A stretch of DNA of 57,916 nt, from NCBI RefSeq assembly GCF_024372745.1, contig NZ_VOTZ01000016.1, positions 1-57,916 of the forward strand. The letters run 5' to 3'. Origin of the DNA: Methanocalculus taiwanensis (GTDB lineage: Archaea; Halobacteriota; Methanomicrobia; Methanomicrobiales; Methanocorpusculaceae). Positions within the stretch are counted from its first letter, which is position 1; each line of letters opens with the position of its first letter. Shown here one piece after another: positions 8,929-17,575 of the stretch. Below the pieces are notes generated by a model, which had not been told where the DNA came from, did no database searches, and saw only the letters and a list, made by a program, of their open reading frames with translations. Made by a program: the position numbers and the translations under genes.

Positions 8929-10406
8929 GCTTCAGTCAGCCCCTTTATCATCTGAATGAGCTCTTCTTCTGCATCCTTTGTTGCGTTCTTTCGCATCGTT
9001 ATCATCTCATTATGTTTTTTCAGGAGACCTGAGCGTAATCGGATTGCATACACAATCGCTTCTTCTGCAGGTCCTCCGGCAACCCTTTTCGCGGCAACCA
9101 CGAGTGTGGGATCGAGTGCCTTTCGAATGCGATCCTCCGTCAGTCCCCTTTCTTTGAGCGAGATGCCTGCGATCTCTTTGCCTGCTTCTTCGATTGTAGA
9201 AAGGGTGATCTCTCCAGAGCGGACAGCTCGCCCGACGATATTGTGCGCAGTCCGAAAAGGCAGTCCAAAATCACGAACAAGGGTGTCTGCAAGCTCAGTT
9301 GCTGTTGAAAACCCCCTTTCGCTTTCACGATACATCTTTTCTTTGTCGAATACTGCCGTCTGCACCATCCCGGCAAGAATCTCCATGCTTGCGGCGGTAT
9401 GGGAGATTCCATTCCAGAGGTGGGGTGTCAGCGTCTGGAGATCGCGGTTATAGCTCATGGGGAGCCCTTTCATGCAGATGAGTGCGGACTGGAATGCCCC
9501 TGCGACCGTTCCGGCATGTCCGCGCATAATCTCGGCACAATCCGGGTTCTTCTTTTGCGGCATGATTGAACTGGTAGAGCAGTAGATGTCATCCAGCTCG
9601 ACAAAACCGACAAATGCGCTGCTCCAGAGTATCAGCTCCTCACAGAGCCTGCTCGCATTTGCCATCATGATAGTGAGGGCAGAGAGCACCTCCAGTGCAA
9701 AATCCCTCCCGGACACCGCATCCATTGAGTTGCCGAGGATACAATCAAACCCAAGTAACCTTCTCGTCATCTCCCGGTCAATGGGAAAACCTGTCGAGGC
9801 AAAGGCAGCGGAACCGAGTGGTGAACGGTTGACTCGTGTATATGTGTCAAAGAGCCGCTCGGCATCTCGTGAAAATGCCTCTTCATAGGCGAGAAGGTGA
9901 TGGGCGAGTGTTGTCGGCTGTGCATGCTGAAGATGCGTAAAACCTGGCATCACAGTTTTGGCATGCCCATCTGCGAGATCGATCAGGATCTTCCTGAGAG
10001 AGGATACTGATCCAAGGATCTCAAGTATATCCTCTCGCACCCTGATCCTGAGGCAGGTTGCCACCTCGTCATTTCGTGAACGTGCAAGGTGGAGCCGTCC
10101 TCCGGCATCGATTCCGGCTTCTGCTATCAACTCTCCCTCTATCCCTGCATGGATGTCTTCAAAACGCTCATCATATGCCTCCCCGGGGATGCCATCAGTA
10201 TACATCCTGAGGAGGGCACCAGCGAGGAGTTTCGCATGCTCTGCCGGGATCAGCCCCTGCTGCTTCAGCATAGCAAGGTGGGCCATATCCACCCTGAGAT
10301 CCGGAGAGGCGATTCTCCGATCCGCATCCATTGATGAGAGATACCTGGCTATGAAAGCATTCCGGTTGCCAGAGAGCCTCCCCTCCCGTATCTGGTCGTG
10401 TCGCAT
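8925..10406 (-). CDS. argH: Argininosuccinate lyase
   Basis: 493 residues of the fumarase/aspartase superfamily. The signature SSIMPQKKNPD is at about residues 283-293 with the catalytic Ser, HLARSRNDEV near residue 106, and HLQHAQPTT near residue 158. It cleaves argininosuccinate to arginine and fumarate, the last step of arginine synthesis; argF, the ornithine carbamoyltransferase, is at the other end of the window. First gene of the argH-gatD-gatE operon. Confidence 0.95.
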   Translation of the reverse strand: MRHDQIREGRLSGNRNAFIARYLSSMDADRRIASPDLRVDMAHLAMLKQQGLIPAEHAKLLAGALLRMYTDGIPGEAYDERFEDIHAGIEGELIAEAGIDAGGRLHLARSRNDEVATCLRIRVREDILEILGSVSSLRKILIDLADGHAKTVMPGFTHLQHAQPTTLAHHLLAYEEAFSRDAERLFDTYTRVNRSPLGSAAFASTGFPIDREMTRRLLGFDCILGNSMDAVSGRDFALEVLSALTIMMANASRLCEELILWSSAFVGFVELDDIYCSTSSIMPQKKNPDCAEIMRGHAGTVAGAFQSALICMKGLPMSYNRDLQTLTPHLWNGISHTAASMEILAGMVQTAVFDKEKMYRESERGFSTATELADTLVRDFGLPFRTAHNIVGRAVRSGEITLSTIEEAGKEIAGISLKERGLTEDRIRKALDPTLVVAAKRVAGGPAEEAIVYAIRLRSGLLKKHNEMITMRKNATKDAEEELIQMIKGLTEA

Positions 10407-10528
10407 CCTCTTCCTCTCTGTTATGATGGTACCTGAAAACTGATTATCTCTTCGTAGAAAGCTTTTCGTTTATGTTACTGGTATTCTGGACGTCTCACTC
10501 AGATAGAATCATTTTCTGTAGAAAATAA

Positions 10529-10578
10529 TTGGATATATTATCTTATATGTCCAAATTACAATCCAATAGATTATATAG
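10529..10578 (+). promoter_or_regulatory. Putative promoter and operator of the ABC transporter operon
   Basis: An imperfect inverted repeat runs from TTGGATATA (10529-10537) to TATATGTCCAA (ending 10554). A further half-site TCCAAT is at 10562-10567, next to a TATA box TTATATAG at 10571-10578. The box lies 22 bases before the ATG, so the transcript would be leaderless or nearly so. Repressor control of substrate uptake is a reasonable inference; no regulator gene is adjacent. Confidence 0.5.
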
Positions 10579-10599
10579 TCTACCTCTCCACTCCTACAC

Positions 10600-11820
10600 A
10601 TGAATGCTAAGTTGTTAGCGTCTATAGTAGCTCTTCTTGCACTTGCACTCCTTGTGGCAGGTTGCGTATCAGAAGAAGTACCGGCAACTCCTCCTGAGGA
10701 TGTACAGGGAGAAGTGGGTATCATGTATACAGCAGTTGGGCAGATGCCGATGCTTCTCTCGACCGGGCAGGTGGATGGCTTCATGGTATGGCAGCCTCTT
10801 GTATCTGTAGCGACAGTCTCAGGAATCGGGACTGTGGTCAGTTACTCCCAGGACCTTCCTCCGGCAGGTACCTGGAACGATCATACCTGCTGTGCGCTCT
10901 CTGCACGTGAAGACTTTATTGCAGAAAATACTGATGTTGCAAATGCTATCGCAGCGCTCTTCATTCTTGCCGGAGACTATGTCCGTGATAATCCGGAACG
11001 GACTGCCGAGATCTCTGCCAACTGGCTGTACGGCGGTGCAGACATGACATTTGGTGATGTCACGATCAGCTCCCATGATGTACTGAAAGACTCGATCCCA
11101 ACGATCAGGTTTACAACAGCACACTCTCCCGAATGGCTCAAGAGCAATGATGAATTCATTCTTGCGCTCAAGGATATCGGTTACCTGACCGGAACGCTTA
11201 AGGATGCCTCGAATGAAGAGATCCGGGATATGCTCTTTGACTTTACCTCTTATGAAGCGGGACGGGCAATGGTTGATGCAGGTGAGATTATGACTCCTGC
11301 AAAGCTTACAGAGCCGATATCACTCGGGTATCTCCCCTCCGATCATGATGCCCCCCTCTTTGTTGCTGTCAAGGAGTGGCGTTACTTCAATGACGAATTC
11401 GGTATTGCCCTGAAACCGAGGGCTGATGTCCCCGGCAAAGTGGAAGTTGCGGATCTAATCGTTAATGGCGTCACTGTCGCCGAGGTGAAGCTTGTACTCG
11501 GCGAGGGTGGAGCTCCGCTGATGACGCTCATGTCGACTGACGCGATCCAGATGGCATATGCCGGGACTCCGCCTGCGATTACAGCCATCGACAAGGGAAC
11601 GCCTATTAAGATCCTCTTCCCAACACAGACGGAAGGATCAGGCTTCGTCGTTGCAGCATCTGCACCGGTCACTGACTGGGACTCATTCATCACATGGGTT
11701 GGAAAACGGTCAGCAGAAGGAAAACCAGTTACGATCGCCGCACCGGCCAGAGGCTCGATCCAGGATGTGCAGATAAAATATGCACTTCAGGATAGCGGTG
11801 TGGTGGTGAAAGAAGTCTGA
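10600..11820 (+). CDS. ABC transporter binding lipoprotein (NitT/TauT type) with permuted lobes
   Basis: 406 residues. A signal peptide with lipobox ends LLVAGC (Cys22). Residues 39-230 resemble the C-terminal lobe of SsuA/TauA-type proteins: QMPMLLSTGQVDGFMVWQP at 48-66, then HTCC and a helical tail. Residues 238-406 resemble the N-terminal lobe: ISLGYLPSDHDAPLFVA at 240-256, AYAGTPPAITAIDKGTP at 319-335, GSIQDVQIKYALQDSG at 385-400. In ordinary family members the order is the reverse, and the C-terminal end (VVVKEV) would run straight into residue 39. So the protein appears circularly permuted. It is followed by permease and ATPase genes with overlaps. Substrate unknown. Confidence 0.88.
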   Translation: MNAKLLASIVALLALALLVAGCVSEEVPATPPEDVQGEVGIMYTAVGQMPMLLSTGQVDGFMVWQPLVSVATVSGIGTVVSYSQDLPPAGTWNDHTCCALSAREDFIAENTDVANAIAALFILAGDYVRDNPERTAEISANWLYGGADMTFGDVTISSHDVLKDSIPTIRFTTAHSPEWLKSNDEFILALKDIGYLTGTLKDASNEEIRDMLFDFTSYEAGRAMVDAGEIMTPAKLTEPISLGYLPSDHDAPLFVAVKEWRYFNDEFGIALKPRADVPGKVEVADLIVNGVTVAEVKLVLGEGGAPLMTLMSTDAIQMAYAGTPPAITAIDKGTPIKILFPTQTEGSGFVVAASAPVTDWDSFITWVGKRSAEGKPVTIAAPARGSIQDVQIKYALQDSGVVVKEV

Positions 11821-12581
11821 TGAAATGGTATCTGAAGATTATTCCTCTCCTTTTTATTCTCGTTGCATGGGAGATTGTATCGGTTATATTGAATAATCCG
11901 TTCATTCTTCCAGAACCTGCATCTGTAGCTGCTGTCCTCATGAAACCAACTGCGGATATCCTTGGAAGCGGGAGCATTCTTGAAAACTCCCGCCTCTCCA
12001 TCTGGCGTGTGGCTCTTGGATTTGGGCTTGCAGTGGCTTGCGCGGTACCCGCGGGGATTATTATCGGGCGATATCAGATCATCGAAGATCTGGTGAACCC
12101 GATCATCCAGCTATTCCGCCCGATACCTCCGCTTGCATGGGTTCCTCTTGCGCTGGCCTGGTTTAAAATCGGTCTCCCTTCTATGGTCTTCATCATCTTC
12201 ATCGGGTCGTTCTTCCCTATTCTAATCAATAGTATCGATGGTGTGCGGAGAGTGAACCGGACATGGATCGAGACTGCGTCGATCTATGGGGCAAAAGGAT
12301 GGAAACTCCTTGTATATGTAATCCTTCCGGCAGCAGCTCCTGCCATCTGGACCGGTCTTCGGGTTGGGTTTGGGGTTGCCTGGATGTGTGTGGTTGCAGC
12401 AGAGATGCTCCCCGGCACCACCTCGGGCATCGGGTACCTGATCATGTACTCGTATAACTGGGGGCAGGTGCAGGTGATCATTGCCGGTATGATCATCATC
12501 GGCATCATCGGGATCGGTGTTGACATCCTCTTCCGTGCAGTTGAGAAACGGAAGTTCCAGTGGCAGGAGATGAACAGATGA
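11820..12581 (+). CDS. ABC transporter permease (SsuC/TauC family)
   Basis: 253 residues with about six membrane segments. The cytoplasmic EAA loop reads ETASIYGAKGWKLLVYVILPAA (near residues 150-170), the contact site for the ATPase. WVPLALAWFKIG is typical of the nitrate/sulfonate/taurine branch. The ATG shares the A of the TGA stop of the binding-protein gene, so the two are coupled. Confidence 0.92.
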   Translation: MKWYLKIIPLLFILVAWEIVSVILNNPFILPEPASVAAVLMKPTADILGSGSILENSRLSIWRVALGFGLAVACAVPAGIIIGRYQIIEDLVNPIIQLFRPIPPLAWVPLALAWFKIGLPSMVFIIFIGSFFPILINSIDGVRRVNRTWIETASIYGAKGWKLLVYVILPAAAPAIWTGLRVGFGVAWMCVVAAEMLPGTTSGIGYLIMYSYNWGQVQVIIAGMIIIGIIGIGVDILFRAVEKRKFQWQEMNR

Positions 12582-13336
12582 CGGTTGTTTTGAAAAATGT
12601 CGGCAAAATATTTGCCGCGCGCCAGAAAGAGCCACTCACTGCCATTGATGATATATCTGCCAGTATCTCAAGAGGCGAGTTTCTCTGTATCCTAGGTCCA
12701 TCCGGCTGCGGAAAGACGACGCTTCTCCGGATGATCGGCGGCCTTGACCATCCTACCTCAGGGGAGATTATCGTTGAAGGAACGCCTGTAACAGGACCCG
12801 ATCCCCGGCTTGCAATGATCTTCCAGGAATATTCGCTCTATCCCTGGCGCACTGTCCGTGCAAATGTGGGCTTTGGGCTTCAGATGCGGGGGATTGCAGT
12901 TCCTGAGCGTGAAGAGATCGTCAATCGGTTTATCAGGCTCGTTGGCCTGGAAGGGTTTGGTGATAGTTATCCTTATGAATTATCTGGCGGAATGCGCCAG
13001 CGGGTTGCTGTCGCACGGGCGCTCGCCACCGATCCCGCTGTCCTGCTGATGGATGAACCATTTGGCGCCCTTGATGCACAGACCCGGAACCGGATGCAGA
13101 AAGAGCTCCTCCTGATCTGGGAGAAGACGAAAAAAACGGTGATCTTTGTAACTCACAGCGTGGATGAAGCGGTCTATCTGGCCGATCGGATCATTGTGCT
13201 CTCGCCTCGTCCGGGCCAGATAGCCGGAACCTATGATGTCGACATCCCCCGGCCGCGTGACCGGACCAGTATTGAGTTTGCGACTCTCCGCCGGGATGTG
13301 CTTGAACTGATCGACCGGCTTGACGAACGCCAATAA
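12578..13336 (+). CDS. ABC transporter ATP-binding protein (SsuB/TauB family)
   Basis: 252 residues from the ATG at 12578, which overlaps the permease stop by four bases (ATGA); the in-frame extension to 12560 is not needed. Walker A is GPSGCGKTT (about residues 38-46), the Q-loop is IFQEYSLYPWR, the ABC signature is LSGGMRQR, and Walker B is VLLMDEPFGALD followed by the switch His in THSVDEA. It energises the preceding permease and completes a three-gene importer. Confidence 0.95.
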   Translation: MTVVLKNVGKIFAARQKEPLTAIDDISASISRGEFLCILGPSGCGKTTLLRMIGGLDHPTSGEIIVEGTPVTGPDPRLAMIFQEYSLYPWRTVRANVGFGLQMRGIAVPEREEIVNRFIRLVGLEGFGDSYPYELSGGMRQRVAVARALATDPAVLLMDEPFGALDAQTRNRMQKELLLIWEKTKKTVIFVTHSVDEAVYLADRIIVLSPRPGQIAGTYDVDIPRPRDRTSIEFATLRRDVLELIDRLDERQ

Positions 13337-13396
13337 CTTTTATACCTTATACCATCCATTTTATTAAGCATATTTTCATAGCGAGGAGTTTTTTAC

Positions 13397-13897
13397 ATGG
13401 TACGAAAGCCAGCAAAGATGTACAGAGCCATCTCAAAGAAGGCATATACACGCAGGAAATATATGGGTGGTGTCCCGGGCCTGAAGGTTGTCCAGTTTGA
13501 TATGGGAAACCTCCAGGATGAGTTTCCGGTTTCCCTCCACCTTGAGGTAAAAGAGGCATGCCAGATACGCCATACAGCACTTGAAGCTGCCCGTGTCAAC
13601 ATGAACCGAAGACTGATGAAGGAAGTGGGCAGGAGCAACTTCCACCTGAAACTCCGTGTCTACCCGCACCATGTGCTCAGGGAGAACAAACAGGCAACCG
13701 GCGCAGGTGCAGACCGTGTCTCGGAAGGAATGCGGCTTGCATTTGGCAAAGCTGTCGGGACCGCTGCCCGGGTTCAGGAGAAACAGCGTGTCTTCACCAT
13801 CTGGACATCCCCACAGTATGTTGAAAAAGCAAAATATGCGCTTCTTCATGGCGGGCACAAGCTTCCGACACCTGTCAGTGTTGTTATTGAAGAGTAA
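13397..13897 (+). CDS. rpl10e: Large ribosomal subunit protein uL16 (L10e)
   Basis: 166 residues beginning [20 protein letters not shown], with the archaeal/eukaryotic L10e segment [14 protein letters not shown] near residues 26-39 and [17 protein letters not shown] near residues 92-108. It sits at the central protuberance near the peptidyl-transferase centre. A TATA-like TTTTATACC (13338-13347) and a Shine-Dalgarno GCGAGGAG about 10 bases before the ATG mark its own promoter and ribosome site. Confidence 0.97.
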   Translation: MVRKPAKMYRAISKKAYTRRKYMGGVPGLKVVQFDMGNLQDEFPVSLHLEVKEACQIRHTALEAARVNMNRRLMKEVGRSNFHLKLRVYPHHVLRENKQATGAGADRVSEGMRLAFGKAVGTAARVQEKQRVFTIWTSPQYVEKAKYALLHGGHKLPTPVSVVIEE

Positions 13898-13968
13898 ACA
13901 AAACCTTCTATACCTTTTTTTCTCTGGGTTTTCACGAGTTTTATCATCTTTGCCGTCTAAATAGCGGT

Positions 13969-14808
13969 ATGCATGCCCGTGAATATCAGATACTCAGAGA
14001 AGCTGTGTCGGAGGCTACCCATGCCTGTATCCATGAGGCTGAGGTTTGTCTCCCCCCTGACGTGAAGGCTGCAATTGATGCTGCATACGAGTCAGAAAGC
14101 GATCCGGTTGCACGGGGGGAACTCGCTAATATCCGAGCCAATATCCGGGAGGCTGAGAGGCTTGATATCCCTCTCTGTCAGGATACCGGCATTGCAGTAA
14201 TCTATCTGACAGTACCTCATAGCTGCCCCCTGCATGAAAGGGATCTTATAGATGCCGTCTATGACGGTGTCAGGCGGGCAACCCACTCCGTCCCTCTCAG
14301 GCCAAATGCGGTTGAACCGGTTTTGCGCCAGAACAGCGGTGATAATACCGGTGTTGGAATCCCTCCAATTCATATCAGTGAAGGCCCGGATCTCACTGTT
14401 ACAGCCCTTCCGAAAGGGGCAGGATCAGAGAATGTGTCCCGGATCGGGATGCTCCTCCCATCGCAATCAGGGGAAATACCGGCATTCATCGTCGAAACGG
14501 TGTTGATGGCGGGAGGGCGTCCATGCCCGCCTGTTGTTGTCGGGGTTGGGATCGGTGGGACCTTCGATCTGGCTGCCTCTCTGGCAAAAGAGGCACTCCT
14601 CCTTCCGATAGATACAATGGACGAATATGAAAGAGAGATCCTCAATGCGATAAACAGCCTTGGGATCGGTCCGATGGGGCTTGGTGGAAGTACAACTGCT
14701 CTTGCCGTGAAGGTGAAAAAAGCCCACTGCCATACCGCATCGCTCCCGGTTGCCGTCAATATCCAGTGCTGGGCATGCAGGCGGGCGACACGGAAGGTGA
14801 GTGTATGA
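13969..14808 (+). CDS. Fumarate hydratase class I, alpha subunit
   Basis: 279 residues of the FumA N-terminal family. The segment IPLCQDTGIAVIYL (near residue 65) supplies one [4Fe-4S] cysteine; other candidate ligands are in KAHCHTASLP and the C-terminal CWAC. In archaea and some bacteria the class I enzyme is split in two, and the second half follows directly with an ATGA overlap. It interconverts malate and fumarate and here serves the reductive TCA arm. The homologous tartrate dehydratase subunit TtdA cannot be excluded by sequence alone, but the kor/suc context favours fumarase. Confidence 0.9.
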   Translation: MHAREYQILREAVSEATHACIHEAEVCLPPDVKAAIDAAYESESDPVARGELANIRANIREAERLDIPLCQDTGIAVIYLTVPHSCPLHERDLIDAVYDGVRRATHSVPLRPNAVEPVLRQNSGDNTGVGIPPIHISEGPDLTVTALPKGAGSENVSRIGMLLPSQSGEIPAFIVETVLMAGGRPCPPVVVGVGIGGTFDLAASLAKEALLLPIDTMDEYEREILNAINSLGIGPMGLGGSTTALAVKVKKAHCHTASLPVAVNIQCWACRRATRKVSV

Positions 14809-15353
14809 AGATTAGAACTCCGCTCGGGGATGAGATCCTCACGCTCAGGGCAGGAGACTCTGTCCTCCTCTCTGGCACCATCTATACGGCACGGGACGAG
14901 GCACACCTGAAGATGATGAAAGATGGAATTCCATTTGATCCGGAGGGGGCTGTGATCTATCATTGCGGGCCGGTTATACAGGAGAACCGTATCGTAGCTG
15001 CAGGGCCAACGACATCTGCACGGATGAACAGGCTGACTGTTTTTCTCATCGACGCAGGTATCCGCTGCCTGATCGGAAAAGGTGGTATGGGTAAGGAAGT
15101 TTCCGACTCCCTCAGGGGTCGTGCCGTCTATCTCGCATTTACAGGAGGCTGTGCCGCCCTTGCGGCATCCCATATGAAGCTCACCGGCGTCTTCTATCCG
15201 GAACTTGGTATGGCTGAGGCGATCTGGGTGATTGAGGTTACCGATCTCCCGCTTGTGGTCGGGATTGATGCAGATGGCGGCGATCTCTTCTCGCGGGTGG
15301 ATGCAGAAGCACGAAGACGATACCTGGCATGGAAGCAGGGAGTAGAAGTATGA
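14805..15353 (+). CDS. Fumarate hydratase class I, beta subunit
   Basis: 182 residues from the ATG at 14805, overlapping the alpha-subunit stop by four bases; the longer in-frame version would run back into the alpha gene. The core contains AAGPTTSARMNRL (near residue 66), binding the substrate carboxylates, and LIGKGGMGKEV. It supplies the other half of the active site of the two-subunit enzyme. A 67-base gap with a TATA-like TATATAC separates it from korD. Confidence 0.9.
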   Translation: MKIRTPLGDEILTLRAGDSVLLSGTIYTARDEAHLKMMKDGIPFDPEGAVIYHCGPVIQENRIVAAGPTTSARMNRLTVFLIDAGIRCLIGKGGMGKEVSDSLRGRAVYLAFTGGCAALAASHMKLTGVFYPELGMAEAIWVIEVTDLPLVVGIDADGGDLFSRVDAEARRRYLAWKQGVEV

Positions 15354-15420
15354 TGATTGAATTGATACGCAAGAGCTTATTGAATAACCACACCATTCTA
15401 TATACGAGGGTTTCCATTGC

Positions 15421-15693
15421 ATGAAACTGGTTATCGATGATACACGGTGTAAAGGATGTAACCTCTGCGTGATGGTCTGTCCGTATCATATATTTCAGGA
15501 AGGGCGAACATCTAACAGGCGCGGTATCTTTGTGCCAGAGCTTGATCGGCCGGAGCGATGCACAAACTGTCGTCTTCAACCGCTTTACCAGCGCCGTCTC
15601 TGCGGAGTATGCCAGATGATATGCCCCGATCAGGCGATCAGCTGGTTACATGAGGCACCCTTTGAACCTCATAAGGTGGTGATTGAATATTGA
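15421..15693 (+). CDS. korD: 2-oxoglutarate:ferredoxin oxidoreductase, delta (ferredoxin-like) subunit
   Basis: 90 residues. The first cluster motif CKGCNLCVMVCP is regular (CxxCxxCxxxCP). The second reads CTNC, then ten residues, then CGVCQMICP, giving five cysteines with an insertion after the second. The protein wires electrons between the KorB active site and ferredoxin. Its TGA stop overlaps the TTG start of korA, and the four subunits run korD-korA-korB-korC as in other methanogens. Confidence 0.92.
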   Translation: MKLVIDDTRCKGCNLCVMVCPYHIFQEGRTSNRRGIFVPELDRPERCTNCRLQPLYQRRLCGVCQMICPDQAISWLHEAPFEPHKVVIEY

Positions 15694-16790
15694 CACGCGT
15701 CAGCTTTATGCAGGGAAATGATGCCTGTGCAGAAGGTGCAATAGCGGCTGGCTGCCGTTTCTTTGCCGGGTACCCGATCACTCCGTCATCTGAAGTTGCT
15801 GAACAGATGGCGCGCAAACTCCCAAAAGTTGGAGGTACATTCATCCAGATGGAGGATGAGATCGCGAGCATGGCTGCTATCATTGGAGGAGCATGGACCG
15901 GTGTCCGATCGATGACTGCAACAAGCGGCCCCGGTTTCTCTCTGATGATGGAGAATATCGGGTATGCAGCATTCACCGAAACCCCCTGCGTTATTATTAA
16001 TATCCAGCGTGGAGGTCCTTCAACCGGTCAGCCAACGATGGCTGCACAGGGTGATATGCTTCAGGCAAGGTTTGGATCCCATGGTGATTACAGCGTAATT
16101 GCTCTTGCTCCTTCAACTGTTCAGGAGCTGTTCGATCTCACGGTAAAGGGATTCAACCTCGCAGATCGGTTCCGGGTTCCTGCCTTCCTGATGTCCGATG
16201 AGATCATCGGCCATCTCCGGGAGCGGGTAGAGTTCCCCGATGAGGTTGAGTGTATTCCTCCAAAACCGATCCGGGAGGGTATGCTTCCATTTGAGCCTGA
16301 AGACGATCTTGTACCTGGATTTACCCCGTTTGGGAAAGGCCACCGTGTTCATGTCACCGGTCTGACTCATAACGAGAAAGGATATCCTGCATCCACCGAT
16401 CCCGATCTCCACGAGAAACTTGTAATGCGGCTTGTTGAGAAGGTGGAACGAGCCCGCCATGAGATAGCAGATTATGATATCGTCAATCCTGACGCCGAGA
16501 TAGTCTTTATATCCTATGGTGCGCCGACACGGGCTGTCAGGCAGGCATTTCTGGATGCCCCTGAGAAGTCCTATGGGCATCTAAATCTCAGGATCGTCTG
16601 GCCCTTCCCTGAAGATCTTTTAAAGAAATTCAAAAATGCACGTGTATTTCTGGTTCCGGAGATGAATCTCGGACAGATTGCACGGGAGATTCAGCGGCAT
16701 GTCGATCAGCCCGTTATACCGATTCCGAGGCTTGGAGGCGAGCTCCACATCCCGGCATATCTTTTGAAATGTGCGGAGGAGCAGGAATGA
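15690..16790 (+). CDS. korA: 2-oxoglutarate:ferredoxin oxidoreductase, alpha subunit
   Basis: 366 residues. The start is a TTG at 15690 overlapping the korD stop (TTGA); the next in-frame ATG at 15708 would cut off the conserved beginning TRVSFMQGNDA. AAGCRFFAGYPITPSSEVAE near residues 18-37 is the pyrimidine-domain signature of KorA/VorB. The neighbouring SucCD, which makes succinyl-CoA, supports 2-oxoglutarate as substrate rather than branched-chain keto acids. In methanogens the enzyme runs reductively to make 2-oxoglutarate for glutamate. Confidence 0.93.
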   Translation: MTRVSFMQGNDACAEGAIAAGCRFFAGYPITPSSEVAEQMARKLPKVGGTFIQMEDEIASMAAIIGGAWTGVRSMTATSGPGFSLMMENIGYAAFTETPCVIINIQRGGPSTGQPTMAAQGDMLQARFGSHGDYSVIALAPSTVQELFDLTVKGFNLADRFRVPAFLMSDEIIGHLRERVEFPDEVECIPPKPIREGMLPFEPEDDLVPGFTPFGKGHRVHVTGLTHNEKGYPASTDPDLHEKLVMRLVEKVERARHEIADYDIVNPDAEIVFISYGAPTRAVRQAFLDAPEKSYGHLNLRIVWPFPEDLLKKFKNARVFLVPEMNLGQIAREIQRHVDQPVIPIPRLGGELHIPAYLLKCAEEQE

Positions 16791-17575
16791 GTGTTGAAGA
16801 CTGGTACAGGGTGGATCGCCTTCCCCATATCTTCTGTGCAGGGTGCGGTAACGGAACCATCATCAACTGCACCCTTGAGGCTGTCGAATCGCTTGGATGG
16901 AAGATCGACGAGACCATATTTGTATCCGGGATCGGCTGCTCGTCACGTGCGCCAGGATATATATCGACCGACTCACTCCATACCACCCATGGCAGGGCTC
17001 TCCCCTTTGCCACAGGTGTGAAGATGGCAAAACCAAATTTCAATGTAGTTGTTTTCACCGGTGATGGTGATCTCTCGGCAATTGGAGGGAACCATTTCAT
17101 CCACGCCTGCCGCAGGAATATCGATATCACCGTCATCTGCATGAACAATCAGATCTATGGGATGACAGGAGGCCAGGGGAGCCCATGTACGCCCAAGGGT
17201 GCTCTCTCGACAACCACACCATATGGAATGGACGAAAACCCCTTTGATCTCTGCGAACTGGCAACCGCTGCCGGAGCGAACTATGTTGCACGCTGGACAT
17301 CGTACCATGTGAAAGAGTTGAACCAGGCGATCACCTTCGGCCTTCAGAAACCTGGTCTCTCCTTTATTGAGGTGCTTGTCCAGTGCCCGACAAATTACGG
17401 GAGACGGAACAAGCTCCGTGATGTGCAGTCGATGATATCAGCAATGAAGGATCATGCCCTCCTCAAGGAGAAACGTGACCGCCTGCTTGCAGAAGGAAAA
17501 CCTATTCCGGATGGTATGTTCGTCGTCGGAACGCTGACAGATCGGAATCGCCCGGCTCTTGGGGTGAAACAATGA
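16787..17575 (+). CDS. korB: 2-oxoglutarate:ferredoxin oxidoreductase, beta subunit
   Basis: 262 residues from the ATG at 16787, which overlaps korA by four bases. The thiamine-diphosphate motif FTGDGDLSAIGGNH near residue 86 continues to the conserved CMNNQIYGMTGGQ. FCAGCGNGT near residue 17 carries cysteines that help bind a cluster. It forms the TPP-binding half of the heterotetramer. Confidence 0.95.
   Translation: MSVEDWYRVDRLPHIFCAGCGNGTIINCTLEAVESLGWKIDETIFVSGIGCSSRAPGYISTDSLHTTHGRALPFATGVKMAKPNFNVVVFTGDGDLSAIGGNHFIHACRRNIDITVICMNNQIYGMTGGQGSPCTPKGALSTTTPYGMDENPFDLCELATAAGANYVARWTSYHVKELNQAITFGLQKPGLSFIEVLVQCPTNYGRRNKLRDVQSMISAMKDHALLKEKRDRLLAEGKPIPDGMFVVGTLTDRNRPALGVKQ

Noticed and set aside
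13433-13858. Long antisense frames opposite rpl10e, gatE, fumarase and others.
   Set aside because: They mirror codon structure of confident genes on the other strand and show no family motifs of their own.
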